The notes: a model not told the origin generated them from the letters alone. A DNA stretch of 64,000 nucleotides from Granulicella aggregans (GCF_025685565.1 NZ_JAGSYE010000003.1:310001-374000); one strand, 5' to 3'; numbered from the stretch's first letter, positions 37,474 through 45,772 are shown. A program made the numbers and translations.

Positions 37474-38274
37474 ATGGCGAAACGAAGCACGCAGCGCGAT
37501 AAAGAGGTCGAGTCGGTTGAACAGTATGTAACCGAAGTTCTAGCTGTCCGTACGTCCCAGTTGAGCCGTCGGAACAATGTCGATTTATTGTTCCGCGGGC
37601 AGGCAGCGGATTATCCCCTGATCCCAAAGCTCGGTCGGAAGAAGATTCGCGGGCAGTCCTTTCAAGAGTTGGAGTCTCTTCTATTTCAAGAGTTCCTTAG
37701 GACGAGCTCCGCCTTCAAAGACTTTCCATCGGGAGACGAATGGGGGCCCCTGGCAATGGCACAACACCACGGGCTGCCAACGAGGCTCTTGGACTGGACG
37801 CAGAGCGGCCTCGCGGCCCTTTGGTTCGCAGTGCGGAGGCCATACAAAGCGTTTACGCCTCATGATAAGGCCCGTGAAGAAACCAGGAAGGAAGAGCATC
37901 CCTATGGTGTCGTATGGATACTGTGTCCGGAGCTGGACGACTATCTTCCCAATCCTCCGAAAGAATCTCCTTTTGCCAACACTGGTCGAACGAGAGTCTA
38001 TCGACCGCGAATGACGTCTCCCAGGATCGTTTCGCAAGCGGGTGCATTCACGGTTCATAAACTCCTGAAGGAAGGGAAACAATTTGGACTGCTGGAAGAA
38101 AATCCTGCATACAGCAAGAAGCTTGTGAAGTTCACTTTTGACAGTAGGCGTTTTCCGCAGTTCCGGAAGGATCTGAATTTGTTGGGTGTGAATGCCTCTT
38201 CCATGTTTCCCGACCTTGACGGCCTCTGCGAGCACTTGGAGGGTCGTTATATCTGGTCCGACGACGAGTTGTGA
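37474..38274 (+). CDS. FRG-domain protein
   Basis: This 266-residue protein has the FRG domain signature: LLFRGQAADYPLIPKLGR (about 38-55) and QHHGLPTRLLDWTQSGLAALWFAV (97-120). FRG proteins recur in phage-defence and abortive-infection loci, and the domain's biochemistry is not settled. The C-terminus, with PRMTSPRIVSQAGAFTVH, is also usual for the family. It has no signal peptide. It is the last gene of the probable TIR-like/HEPN/FRG operon, 26 bases after its neighbour, with GAGGGATATGG as ribosome site. Confidence 0.85.
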   Translation: MAKRSTQRDKEVESVEQYVTEVLAVRTSQLSRRNNVDLLFRGQAADYPLIPKLGRKKIRGQSFQELESLLFQEFLRTSSAFKDFPSGDEWGPLAMAQHHGLPTRLLDWTQSGLAALWFAVRRPYKAFTPHDKAREETRKEEHPYGVVWILCPELDDYLPNPPKESPFANTGRTRVYRPRMTSPRIVSQAGAFTVHKLLKEGKQFGLLEENPAYSKKLVKFTFDSRRFPQFRKDLNLLGVNASSMFPDLDGLCEHLEGRYIWSDDEL

Positions 38275-38334
38275 TTGGTCTACTGCGAAAGGCCGTGGCT
38301 CCTCTCCATCTGCGTCGCAGTGAAAGCGGCAGCG

Positions 38335-38610
38335 ATGGACAGTGACCGGGCCGGTGGGCCTGAGGAGTTGTCGGCGGCGGAACAGACTCGCGTGGTGCTG
38401 CGGATTATCGAGGCGGCGCTGACACAGGATGGGGCGAGGTTTGAGCACGTTGTTCGGACGCGGATGCTCATTGCTCATCCAGAGGACGGGAAGGGATTGG
38501 GCGCGCGCATGGTGAGGTGTTTGGGACGATTCGTCCGGCATCGACGATGGTGGTTGCGGCGTTGCTGAATCCGAAGTGGCGGGTGGAGATTGAGCTGAGG
38601 CCGTGTTGCC
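38335..38610 (+). pseudogene. RidA (YjgF)-family fragment, frameshifted
   Basis: The first frame gives QTRVVLRIIEAALTQDG and FEHVVRTRMLIAHPEDG. About position 38485-38500 the family match moves to another frame, which reads GIGRAHGEVFGTIRPAS and then MVVAALLNPKWRVEIELR. Both parts match RidA-type enamine deaminases in order. The N-terminal third is missing. It is a decayed gene just left of the right-hand 63-bp repeat. Confidence 0.75.
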
Positions 38611-38627
38611 GTAGGTCATTGGGATTT

Positions 38628-38690
38628 GCGGGAGAGCCCTTGCCGGCTGTGCCAAAGTCTTCCTGATGACTACCCCCGAGCAACCGGACG
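38628..38690 (+). repeat. 63-bp direct repeat, right copy
   Basis: It matches 19706-19768 at 58 of 63 positions. Here the fic coding end (last 12 codons) stands alone without the rest of fic, while the overlapping SSB gene on the minus strand is complete. Confidence 0.85.
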
Positions 38691-38972
38691 AACCGGTTGC
38701 ACGAAGGTTGCGGTGAGGAGTGGGAGAGTGGCGATGTTGTCTGGCTGAGATTGCGCCTGGACGACCAGCTTGATGCGGATGCCTTTCTGGAGCGGCTTGG
38801 CGAAGTGGCCCTGCTTGCCGAAGGCGACGACGTTGTAGTGAAAAGCCTGGAAGTTGCGGTCGGAGACGATGGCGATACCGAAGGCGGTGTATTTGCGGCC
38901 GTTTTTGGAGATGCGGCTGGTGGCTGAATTGCTGACGGTGCCGAAGAGGGTGATGGTCTGTTGAGTCTGCAT
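38670..38972 (-). CDS. Single-stranded DNA-binding protein-like OB-fold protein
   Basis: The 100-residue protein has an SSB-type OB fold: TITLFGTVSNSATSRIS, KYTAFGIAIVSD, HYNVVAFGKQGHFAKPLQKG. It lacks the acidic DDDIPF-type tail of housekeeping SSB. The ATG at 38972 follows AGGAGAAACACC on the minus strand, a strong ribosome site; the upstream 17 codons are not family-like. Short SSBs of this kind are common on plasmids and integrative elements. Its end overlaps the 63-bp repeat, and the gene would have been convergent with a complete fic before the rearrangement. Confidence 0.85.
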   Translation of the reverse strand: MQTQQTITLFGTVSNSATSRISKNGRKYTAFGIAIVSDRNFQAFHYNVVAFGKQGHFAKPLQKGIRIKLVVQAQSQPDNIATLPLLTATFVQPVRPVARG

Positions 38973-39125
38973 GGTGTTTCTCCTTTTTGCCCGGTCAATC
39001 GGGACACATCCCAAAGGGCGCAAAGGAGGTTGTTACGGAACTGAGTTTCGGATGGTCTCCGGGAAACTGCTGGCCTATCTGCAGGCTTGGTCGACGGAGT
39101 TGGAGATTCAAACGCCGCTTTCATC

Positions 39126-40448
39126 TCAGGCTGGTGCGAGTGCCCGAGTAATACGGGTTGCTCCAAATACCTTGACGATGCGTTTGAAGTTGTAAGCCAT
39201 GATTGCAAGACTCATTTCCGTCCGAGCGCCCACCAAGCCGCGCAACACTAGACGAGGGTGCCCGAAGATCCGGTACTTGATCGTTCCGAAGGGATGCTCG
39301 ACCGTAGTTCGTCTCAGTCTCATTGCCGCTGGTGTGGCACGTGCGTTCATGCGGTTCAGCGCATCGTCGTCTAGGCTGCGCGAGACCACCCGCCATTCAG
39401 ATTTCGTGCAGAGAGTACGGCTGGGGCAAGCTCGGCAGTCGTTGATGGAGGCTTCGTACCGGATAGAGCGCATGGGCCGATTGAGTTGCTTCCTCGTCAG
39501 GGTCTTTCCTTCGGGACAGACGAAGGTGTCGCCTTCGGACTGGTAGGTGAAGGTGCTGCGATCGAACAGCCCATGGGGGTTCACACTACGCTTGGCGGGG
39601 ACATGTGTCACGATCCCAATCTCTTCACAGCGGCTGGCGTGTTCCCCGTTGGAATAGCCGGTATCGGCGATGACGTTCAACGTCGCTGGTTTTCCAAGCG
39701 CCTCTGACGCAGGTTCTGCCATCGGCAGCAAGCAGCGGTGATCCGCGGCATCAAGCGTGACCGCATGCGTCACGATCAGAGCGTGCTCGGCATCGACGGC
39801 GGTCTGCAAGTTGTAACCGGGCGAAATGCCTCCAGCTATCCTCATGAAGCCCACCTCAGGCTCGGGATGTTTGCTCAGCTTCTCCATGGCAGCTTGCACC
39901 GCGGAAGGATCGATGGTGACTTGTTGCTCGGCGTCGGACTGTTCCATGCCATCGAGATAACGCCGAAGAGCATCGCGGTCACGGATGCTGTTGCCGTTGG
40001 CCACGGCACGGAACTTGCTGCCGTCGATGACGATCCACTCACCCTTAATGAGACCGCACGAGCGAGCGAACCGTACAAGTGCAGCGCCTGCGTTCGTTAC
40101 CGCTTCGCTGTGCATGCGGCGGAACTCCGCGATGGACTTGTGGTCGGGATAGAGCCTGCCCAGCAGCCACATCAGCTCCACGTTGCGGCGGCACTCCGCC
40201 TCAAGACGGCGCGATGAACGCAGCTGATTCAGATAGCCATAGAGATACAGCTTCAGCAGAGAGCGCGGATCGTAGCCCGGTCTGCCTGTATCGGCCGGCT
40301 GCGCTCGCTCGAAGCCAAGCTTCTCCATGTCGAGCTGTCCGACGAAGGCATCGATCACGCGGCACATGTGATCGACAGGAACGAGATCATCCAGAACGAC
40401 CGGGAAGAGCGTCCCCTGATTGCGACCTTCACCCTCGATATAAGCCAT
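39126..40448 (-). CDS. IS1182-like transposase
   Basis: The transposase has about 440 residues from the ATG at 40448 (GEGRNQGTLFPVVLDDLVP). It has the InsH-type N-domain with YDPRSLLKLYLYGYLNQ and DDE catalytic regions IVIDGSKFRAVA, NVIADTGYSNGE and TVEHPFGTIKYRIFG. It also has the Cys-rich insert CRACPSRTLCTKS common in this family. The frame is intact, so it may be active. The 13 residues before that ATG lie in a probable element end. Confidence 0.93.
   Translation of the reverse strand: MAYIEGEGRNQGTLFPVVLDDLVPVDHMCRVIDAFVGQLDMEKLGFERAQPADTGRPGYDPRSLLKLYLYGYLNQLRSSRRLEAECRRNVELMWLLGRLYPDHKSIAEFRRMHSEAVTNAGAALVRFARSCGLIKGEWIVIDGSKFRAVANGNSIRDRDALRRYLDGMEQSDAEQQVTIDPSAVQAAMEKLSKHPEPEVGFMRIAGGISPGYNLQTAVDAEHALIVTHAVTLDAADHRCLLPMAEPASEALGKPATLNVIADTGYSNGEHASRCEEIGIVTHVPAKRSVNPHGLFDRSTFTYQSEGDTFVCPEGKTLTRKQLNRPMRSIRYEASINDCRACPSRTLCTKSEWRVVSRSLDDDALNRMNARATPAAMRLRRTTVEHPFGTIKYRIFGHPRLVLRGLVGARTEMSLAIMAYNFKRIVKVFGATRITRALAPA
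39126..40448 (-). mobile_element. IS1182-family insertion sequence (ends not defined)
   Basis: Only the transposase span is given. An inverted repeat pair around CGATATCCTC...CGAGGACATCG lies at 40450-40477, just before the gene, but matching terminal repeats were not found. The element separates SSB from the following accessory genes. Confidence 0.8.
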
Positions 40449-40544
40449 AAACGACGATATCCTCAAACTTCGAGGACATCGTCTCACTATAGGCTGTTTA
40501 AATCACTCGACCACTTCAAAAACTTTGGGGCTCATGCAATAGGG

Positions 40545-41231
40545 CTAACGGGCACACTCCTTCAACCTTGGTAAATCCCCGGTTTTCGCCTTTCCCGCCT
40601 TTACGTCAGCGATATGTTGCTGTTGTGTCGCGAGCAACGGCACACAAAATTCCGTCCTGATGGCATCAGGCACCATTTGTGAGTTATAGGGTTCAAGCGT
40701 TTGCTGATCGCTAATCTTTTTGAACTTCTCAATCACATCTGGATCGTGCTGATGCTCAAGATAGTAGGCGTAATTCTCTCCTAGATACTGCGTGCCGAAA
40801 ACCTGCTTCTGTCCTATCGTCTGGAGGTAGCGGTCAAGCGTCGCGGCTGAAATCCACTTCGCGCGGCTATAGCCGAGGGCAACGGCTTCCGTCGCCAATA
40901 TGTGAGCAAACAGGTAATCATCCGATTTCTGACCGTGTTGGAAGAGAAATGCGGCATAGTAATAGTCCTCGCCGTTATGACCTGGCTTCGCTAACAGCGC
41001 ACGGGCCTGTTCGCGCCTCGCTTCGTCACGCTTAGGTACATCCTTCTCCCAGTCATATGAAGGAAGCTTGTCTGCCTGGGTTTTGGGAAGCATGCTGACG
41101 CCGTCATCAGCAAGGGCCACTCCGCGATCACGCTGATCTTCGACATAGAGCGCACGAAGTGTCGGCCCTCCTACAGATTGCGCTAACGAGGAACTCGCAC
41201 AAAACAAAGCTGCCGCAATAAGGAATCTCAT
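40545..41231 (-). CDS. Exported DUF6624-like protein
   Basis: The mature protein follows a clear signal peptide (MRFLIAAALFCASSSLAQS), so it is periplasmic or secreted. The ATG at 41231 is chosen over 41291 because the signal begins there. The body has DYYYAAFLFQHGQKSDDYLFA and LDRYLQTIGQKQVFGTQYL, which resemble the DUF6624 pattern (a helical repeat-like family without known function). It ends soon after a Lys/Arg-rich stretch LPRLKECAR. Next to it is the IS1182 copy, whose end must be within about 100 bases. Family assignment is from memory. Confidence 0.7.
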   Translation of the reverse strand: MRFLIAAALFCASSSLAQSVGGPTLRALYVEDQRDRGVALADDGVSMLPKTQADKLPSYDWEKDVPKRDEARREQARALLAKPGHNGEDYYYAAFLFQHGQKSDDYLFAHILATEAVALGYSRAKWISAATLDRYLQTIGQKQVFGTQYLGENYAYYLEHQHDPDVIEKFKKISDQQTLEPYNSQMVPDAIRTEFCVPLLATQQQHIADVKAGKAKTGDLPRLKECAR

Positions 41232-41734
41232 TGCATCATCGTACGGACGCGGGAGCGCAAACGGCAACCTCAGATTCGCCAGAAATCTCATCGGAGGCCT
41301 GTCCGCCTCACAGATGGATTAGTAACGCGGAGCCGTCTTCTCGTGAGGAACTAGGGGCCGAAACATCAATCGTCGACGAGTTTCGTAACAACCTCAAAGG
41401 TGCGCTGCTCCCAAGTCGCGGCAAAGCCGCGTTGCCAAGAGAAGAAGTCTTTGGAAAGGGACCCGGAGCCTGCGAGGGGGGAGGAGTCCAACACCCGAAG
41501 GGCGCGGTACGCGAGTTCTGAACGCAGAGCCGAAGGGCGCAGCTCCTGCACCGAAGCGGTGGCCGAGTGAACGTGCAAATAGGAGATCATGCAAACGGCC
41601 GACTTCACACACTTGCAGGCTTCCGAACAATTCACGATTGCCCCCGAAGATAGTCAACATAAGCGTGCCTGCGAGAAACTATCACTCCCCACAAGCCAAC
41701 TTATCAGTAGGAAGAAGAGGCAGCTAACTGAGGT
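41232..41734. other. About 500 bp without a supported gene
   Basis: Open frames here are short and have no family features or ribosome sites. Base composition is mixed. The region may hold remnants of former island genes and the promoter for the DUF6624-like gene. Confidence 0.4.
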
Positions 41735-42634
41735 CTAAGGCGATAAGACTGGGGGTTGATCTGGGGGGCCGAGATCAATGTCCGGCTGGTCCTTCAATTT
41801 GTGCAGCGAATCAATTAGGGATCGAATCGGAGCCATACCTGCAACGTCATTCCCGATGTAGGACATCGACTGTACTCCGGCGAGAAACATCCTGTGCGGA
41901 TGGCGTTCGTTCGGAAGGACGAATATCGGAGAACCGCTGTTGCCCTGCACAAGGGACGCAGAAACCAGTGCTTCAAAGAGATTAAGTATTTTGCCTCCAG
42001 GCATCTTCGTTGGGATTGGTTCGCCATGAAACGAAGAGACATTGCCCCATTTGAAAATAGGGTAGTTCGCGAGATTGCCTGAAACACCTGAGAGCAACCC
42101 TGCAGAGACGGTTTCATCCCCGACGCGCATTGAGTCCGCCTCGACCTGCGAGGCCAGTGCGTCGGACCCAAGTGGTTGAACGTTGGCACCCAAAGCAACC
42201 AAATTCTCCTTAGGAATCATAGTGAACGCTATATCTATCGAGTCTGCCTCTGGGTGGAACCACGCTTGTTCTTTAAGCGGATAAAACACCGTCGCTGGTT
42301 CGCCTATCTCGAGGACAAGCGGGCCCTTTCGATTCATGCGCATTAGCAGACGGTCTGCAACCTGTGGCCCCCCCGTCCAATCCGCATCCACCAAGTGACG
42401 AGCAGTAATTAGGAATGTGTACTTAGTGCCGGGCCGTGTCTTCGACGGCACATCGATGAGGAAACCGGTTCCATGTGGAGTCATCCTGACACCTCCTCCA
42501 TCGGTATAGAGGAACACCACAGACTCCCGAATCAGATCGAGAGCATATGAGTAACTTCCCCGCTGGTTCACCTGGGGTGTGCTGTGCCACTGCCCAAATC
42601 CGGCGATCGGCTCCTTGGATTGTCCAGGCTTCAC
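41735..42634 (-). CDS. Trypsin-like serine protease domain protein
   Basis: This 299-residue protein has a chymotrypsin-fold catalytic triad in order: His in FLITARHLVDA, Asp in ADSIDIAFTMI, Ser in VQGNSGSPIFVL. No signal peptide is visible, so it would act in the cytoplasm. No PDZ domain is present. Cytoplasmic trypsin-like proteases next to uncharacterised genes are known parts of some antiphage systems; here the upstream partner is a DUF3800-like gene 58 bases away on the same strand, so the two are probably cotranscribed. The pairing is suggestive, not proven. Confidence 0.8.
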   Translation of the reverse strand: MKPGQSKEPIAGFGQWHSTPQVNQRGSYSYALDLIRESVVFLYTDGGGVRMTPHGTGFLIDVPSKTRPGTKYTFLITARHLVDADWTGGPQVADRLLMRMNRKGPLVLEIGEPATVFYPLKEQAWFHPEADSIDIAFTMIPKENLVALGANVQPLGSDALASQVEADSMRVGDETVSAGLLSGVSGNLANYPIFKWGNVSSFHGEPIPTKMPGGKILNLFEALVSASLVQGNSGSPIFVLPNERHPHRMFLAGVQSMSYIGNDVAGMAPIRSLIDSLHKLKDQPDIDLGPPDQPPVLSP

Positions 42635-42692
42635 ACTTGCTCCGGCATAAATATACTTAACTCAGCAAAGATTCTTCATAGTAAGCATTTCT

Positions 42693-43475
42693 TTATTTGG
42701 GGTTACGTTTTCTTCGAGGCATGCCCCACTGCTCGGCTTGCTCCAATCGTCCCTCAGTTGGTTGAGATAGATATTTCTCATCCAGATAGAGGCTGCTCCA
42801 CGGTAAGTCGTTAAGTTGACGATGCCACATTCGAGTCGCATTTTCATTGTGGCTTATGCACCATGCCAACAGGTCAGCCATTTGTATGGCCGGAACGGCC
42901 CTCATGTTCGACTCGCTCTTGTGGGCTATCGCATCTAAAAGGGGAACATCTTTTCTAGCCTTCTTGCTATTCATCCGATCACAAAGATGTCCATAAAACG
43001 GTTCTCCTTGATCAAAATACATCTCGTATTGTCTCGCGCCGATGTGGCGGCCCCACTTGAAACAAAAGCCCAACGATTCTGATAAGCAGAGGTCGGTAAC
43101 GGCGACTGGAAGCTTCGGCAAGCTCTTTCTGGCCTCCTTATAGTCATCTAAATAGATGGTTAGAGTGGTGGCGCGCAGACCAGGCTTTATATGGGGACGA
43201 TGTGGAGTTGGAGGTTGGGCTATATGTTTAGATATACCCATTATGCAATCCCCAATGAAGGCATTTACGGATGTCTTATCCCATCCCTTTTCGACCGAGA
43301 ATTCTTTTTGAAGGGAAACTGCATCGGTGGTATGGAGATGGGTTGCTTTGTGCTTATAAAGAATCTTGCGCCATGTGGAATCAAAGTTTTTCCACTGGTT
43401 GCTTGTTCCTGAAACAGTGGCGAGCACGATACGATCTGGCTGGTTCGCACCATCGAAATAGCTTTTCAAAACCAC
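42693..43475 (-). CDS. DUF3800-like protein
   Basis: This 260-residue soluble protein starts MVLKSYFDGANQPDRIVLATVSG, the usual opening of DUF3800 proteins (an RNase-H-like fold with an early Asp). It continues with HLHTTDAVSLQKEF, and the later VPAIQMADLLAWCISHNE, again typical with its conserved Gln-x-Ala-Asp. The molecular role of the family is unknown. It is common in variable islands. It is the first gene of a probable two-gene unit with the trypsin-like protease. No good Shine-Dalgarno sequence was spotted. Confidence 0.75.
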   Translation of the reverse strand: MVLKSYFDGANQPDRIVLATVSGTSNQWKNFDSTWRKILYKHKATHLHTTDAVSLQKEFSVEKGWDKTSVNAFIGDCIMGISKHIAQPPTPHRPHIKPGLRATTLTIYLDDYKEARKSLPKLPVAVTDLCLSESLGFCFKWGRHIGARQYEMYFDQGEPFYGHLCDRMNSKKARKDVPLLDAIAHKSESNMRAVPAIQMADLLAWCISHNENATRMWHRQLNDLPWSSLYLDEKYLSQPTEGRLEQAEQWGMPRRKRNPK

Positions 43476-43613
43476 AAGTAGATGATCCTGCGGAACCGGA
43501 TTGTTGACGATAAATCACAAAATGATACGTGGGTGTTAATCATACGCGGCCTACGTCATAGGAACCGCATACGACGTTCCGGCTCCAGCGCCGGACTTCC
43601 AATACAAACAACG

Positions 43614-43644
43614 GCGATACCAGAGTCACTGAGTCTGGTATCGC
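43614..43644. repeat. Perfect 11-bp inverted repeat
   Basis: GCGATACCAGA (43614-43624) pairs with TCTGGTATCGC (43634-43644) over nine bases. It sits between the divergent DUF3800-like and ImuA-like genes and could be an operator or an element scar. Confidence 0.5.
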
Positions 43645-43717
43645 AGTGCTTAAAATCTTGGCACGATAAGCAGCCTAGCTTCAATCACTTACGGAACGAT
43701 TGCACAATTTCAATTGC

Positions 43718-43764
43718 ATTCGCCATTTGTACATTTCGGGGCATTAGGCGAATATAAGGCGAAT
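43718..43764 (+). promoter_or_regulatory. Candidate operator with repeated GGCGAAT
   Basis: AGGCGAATA occurs twice at an 11-base period (43746-43754, 43757-43765), directly before the ImuA-like start. The inverted form ATTCGCC lies at 43718-43724. Helical-turn spacing suggests a bound repressor; the factor, possibly LexA-like, is unknown. Confidence 0.4.
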
Positions 43765-43767
43765 ACC

Positions 43768-44757
43768 ATGACCTCCGCTGCCGCCCTCCGCTCCCAAATC
43801 GAAGCTGCCCTAGCAGACCGAGTCCCCTCCGCCCTCACCCCTGCGGCGAAGACGATCCGCGAAGTCATGTCTACGGGGATTGCAGCGATTGATGCCATCC
43901 TTGACGGCGGCCTGCCGGTAGGTGCGGTAACGGAGATGATTGGGGCGGAATGCTCCGGGAGAACGGCCCTTGCCCTATCGTTCCTAGCGCAGCTCACGAA
44001 GGCGGAGAGAGTCTGTGCGTGGATCGACGTGTCGAACGCGCTCAACCCTGAGTCTGCCGCTGCATCCGGCATAGACCTGAAACGGCTTCTCTGGGTTCGC
44101 TGCGGTGTACAGCCTCCCAGTCAACCGGCGTCGTCTCCTCAAGGCGACTTCGCCCTACCTGAGAAGTATCTTGCACCGCGCATAGCGAAGAGAGGGCTGC
44201 ACGGTGGCGGCTTTGGCCCGCATCCTCGGACTGAAACAAAGGGCCTGTCCGATGAAGTCGGCAACTTGCTGCGACGCGATGCCGTCGCTCCCCGTTGCGC
44301 CGAACCGCAACGAAGGATTCGGGTCGAACGAGAGACTGTTGAGCCGCACACCTTTCGGCCCTCCAATCGCTATAGTGCTTCAACCCACACGGCAAAGCCC
44401 TGGTCGAGGATTGAGCAGGCATTGCGGGTCACCGATTTGTTGCTGCAGGCCGGTGGATTCAGTGCGATCGTCCTCGATCTGGGAAGCATTGCGCCTGAGT
44501 ACGCCTCGCGCATACCGCTTGCGACGTGGTTCCGCTACGGCGTTGCAGCGGAGCGCAGCCGGACGAGCGTCGTCCTGCTGACGCAATACGCTTGCTCGAA
44601 GAGCAGCGCGGGTCTTGTCCTGCGTCTGCAAGCAGGACCGCCGCTCTCCGGGGAGGACGCGCACGCGGCCGCAGACAGGGGGGGAAACTTCCGCCCTCAA
44701 AGCATCACAGCCTCAGCGTTTGCATCAGCTTTTGCGTTTATAGTACGGATACTATAA
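43768..44757 (+). CDS. ImuA-like (RecA-related) protein, orphan
   Basis: The 329-residue protein from the ATG at 43768 has a RecA-like opening: STGIAAIDAILDGGLPVGA then VTEMIGAECSGRTALALSFL. The Walker A loop reads GAECSGRT with Arg in place of Lys, as is common in ImuA/SulA-type proteins. A weaker Walker B-like GFSAIVLDLGSIAPEY follows at about 235. The middle (130-215) is unconserved. ImuA normally works with ImuB and DnaE2 in damage-induced mutagenic synthesis, but neither partner gene is next to it here. A short toxin-antitoxin pair follows instead. Repeats before the start could be an SOS-type operator. Confidence 0.75.
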   Translation: MTSAAALRSQIEAALADRVPSALTPAAKTIREVMSTGIAAIDAILDGGLPVGAVTEMIGAECSGRTALALSFLAQLTKAERVCAWIDVSNALNPESAAASGIDLKRLLWVRCGVQPPSQPASSPQGDFALPEKYLAPRIAKRGLHGGGFGPHPRTETKGLSDEVGNLLRRDAVAPRCAEPQRRIRVERETVEPHTFRPSNRYSASTHTAKPWSRIEQALRVTDLLLQAGGFSAIVLDLGSIAPEYASRIPLATWFRYGVAAERSRTSVVLLTQYACSKSSAGLVLRLQAGPPLSGEDAHAAADRGGNFRPQSITASAFASAFAFIVRIL

Positions 44758-44758
44758 A

Positions 44759-45157
44759 GTGGTGTGTGTGCCGCCGCCCGAACGAAACCGTATCGCTTCG
44801 ATCTCCTGGGAGGGCGACTCATGGAAGGTGCTGAAGTCGTGGCCGAAGTCGATGCAATGGGATTTCGGCAACTCTTTGCGGGAAATGCAGAACGGACGGC
44901 CTGCGCGGTTGCAGGTACGGCCTATGCAGTCGATCGGCGCGGGAGTTTTTGAGCTGAAAGACGCGGACGAAAAGACCTGGTACAGAATGGTGTACTTGGC
45001 GCGTATCGAGGACACCATCTACGTGCTCGACTGCTTTGAAAAGGACACGGCGAAGACGGAGCGCAAGGATCTTCACACCGCCGCGGCGCGGTTGTCGCAA
45101 GTGAAGCAAAGGATTCTGGAGGAGCGGAGACATGAAAAGCGCAAACCAAAGCAATAA
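44759..45157 (+). CDS. RelE/HigB-type toxin (phage Gp49-like)
   Basis: The 132-residue protein has the HigB/Gp49 pattern: LKSWPKSMQWDFGNSLREMQ, then GAGVFELKDADEKTWYRMVYLA, and the strand IYVLDCFEKDTAKT. These toxins act as ribosome-dependent or free mRNA interferases. A GTG start is used; there is no ATG before the conserved part. The reading frame overlaps its antitoxin by 26 bases, and begins two bases after the ImuA-like stop. It forms a standard toxin-first type II pair. Confidence 0.85.
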   Translation: MVCVPPPERNRIASISWEGDSWKVLKSWPKSMQWDFGNSLREMQNGRPARLQVRPMQSIGAGVFELKDADEKTWYRMVYLARIEDTIYVLDCFEKDTAKTERKDLHTAAARLSQVKQRILEERRHEKRKPKQ

Positions 45158-45515
45158 GCCGGGGCATGTGACCAAGGGCGACCTCTTCGACGATCTGGGC
45201 TTCTCTCCTGCGGAGACGCTGGAGATGAAGATCAAGGCGGAGATTTGGCAAGCGTTGCTGCAGCACATCGAAGAGCAGGGATTCAAGCAAGCGTATTTGG
45301 TGACGACGCTCAAGGCGCACCAGCCGGACGTGAGCAATTTGCTGCGGGGCAAGCTGGCCCGCATCAGCATCACCAAACTGATTCAGTTCGCCGGCAGGCT
45401 GAACCTGGAGGCGCGGGTCAAACTCACTTCACCCAAGCCGGCGAAGCCTGTCTCCTCGGTCAAGGTGTCCACGGCGAAAGCGGCGAAGAGCCGGCGCGAA
45501 TTGGTTTCCGCGTAA
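45132..45515 (+). CDS. HigA-type antitoxin (XRE helix-turn-helix)
   Basis: This 127-residue partner has a helix-turn-helix of the HTH_37/XRE sort: LLQHIEEQGFKQAYLVTTLKA and QPDVSNLLRGKLARISITKL. The C-terminal tail is basic and flexible (KPAKPVSSVKVSTAKAAKS). It should neutralise the toxin and repress the pair's promoter. The ATG lies inside the toxin gene with GAGGAGCGGAGAC just before it. A strong terminator follows at 45561. Confidence 0.88.
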   Translation: MKSANQSNKPGHVTKGDLFDDLGFSPAETLEMKIKAEIWQALLQHIEEQGFKQAYLVTTLKAHQPDVSNLLRGKLARISITKLIQFAGRLNLEARVKLTSPKPAKPVSSVKVSTAKAAKSRRELVSA

Positions 45516-45560
45516 GGCGCTTGCGAAGCGAGCAAGCTGCGGCTGTCGTTAAAAGTTGAA

Positions 45561-45612
45561 ATCCGCCGCGTGGGGAAACCGTTCATGGGTTCCCCGCGCG
45601 GCGGATTTTTTT
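45561..45612 (+). terminator. Rho-independent terminator
   Basis: ATCCGCCGCG plus GGGGAAACC pairs with GGGTTCCCC plus CGCGGCGGAT (one unpaired T on the left side) over a short loop, followed by TTTTTTTT. It ends the toxin-antitoxin transcript. Confidence 0.9.
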
Positions 45613-45772
45613 TGAAGGGGAATGGAGCGCGTGTCTCGCGGTCCTTTGCGGTTGGATGGCATGGCCCGGCGGGTGGGCAAACCGGCGCTGGCGCAAAGCG
45701 ACAGCACGTTTAAGGGTTGGGAAAGACGGGCGCAAAAAGGCTTTGTAGATACTTACAATCAGGAGCGACACC

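Noticed and set aside
43614..43644. Perfect inverted repeat as a terminator of DUF3800
   Set aside because: It lies upstream of both flanking genes and has no T tract, so it is listed only as an inverted repeat.
44204..44581. Second frame inside the ImuA-like gene
   Set aside because: It overlaps a better supported gene and lacks any family feature.
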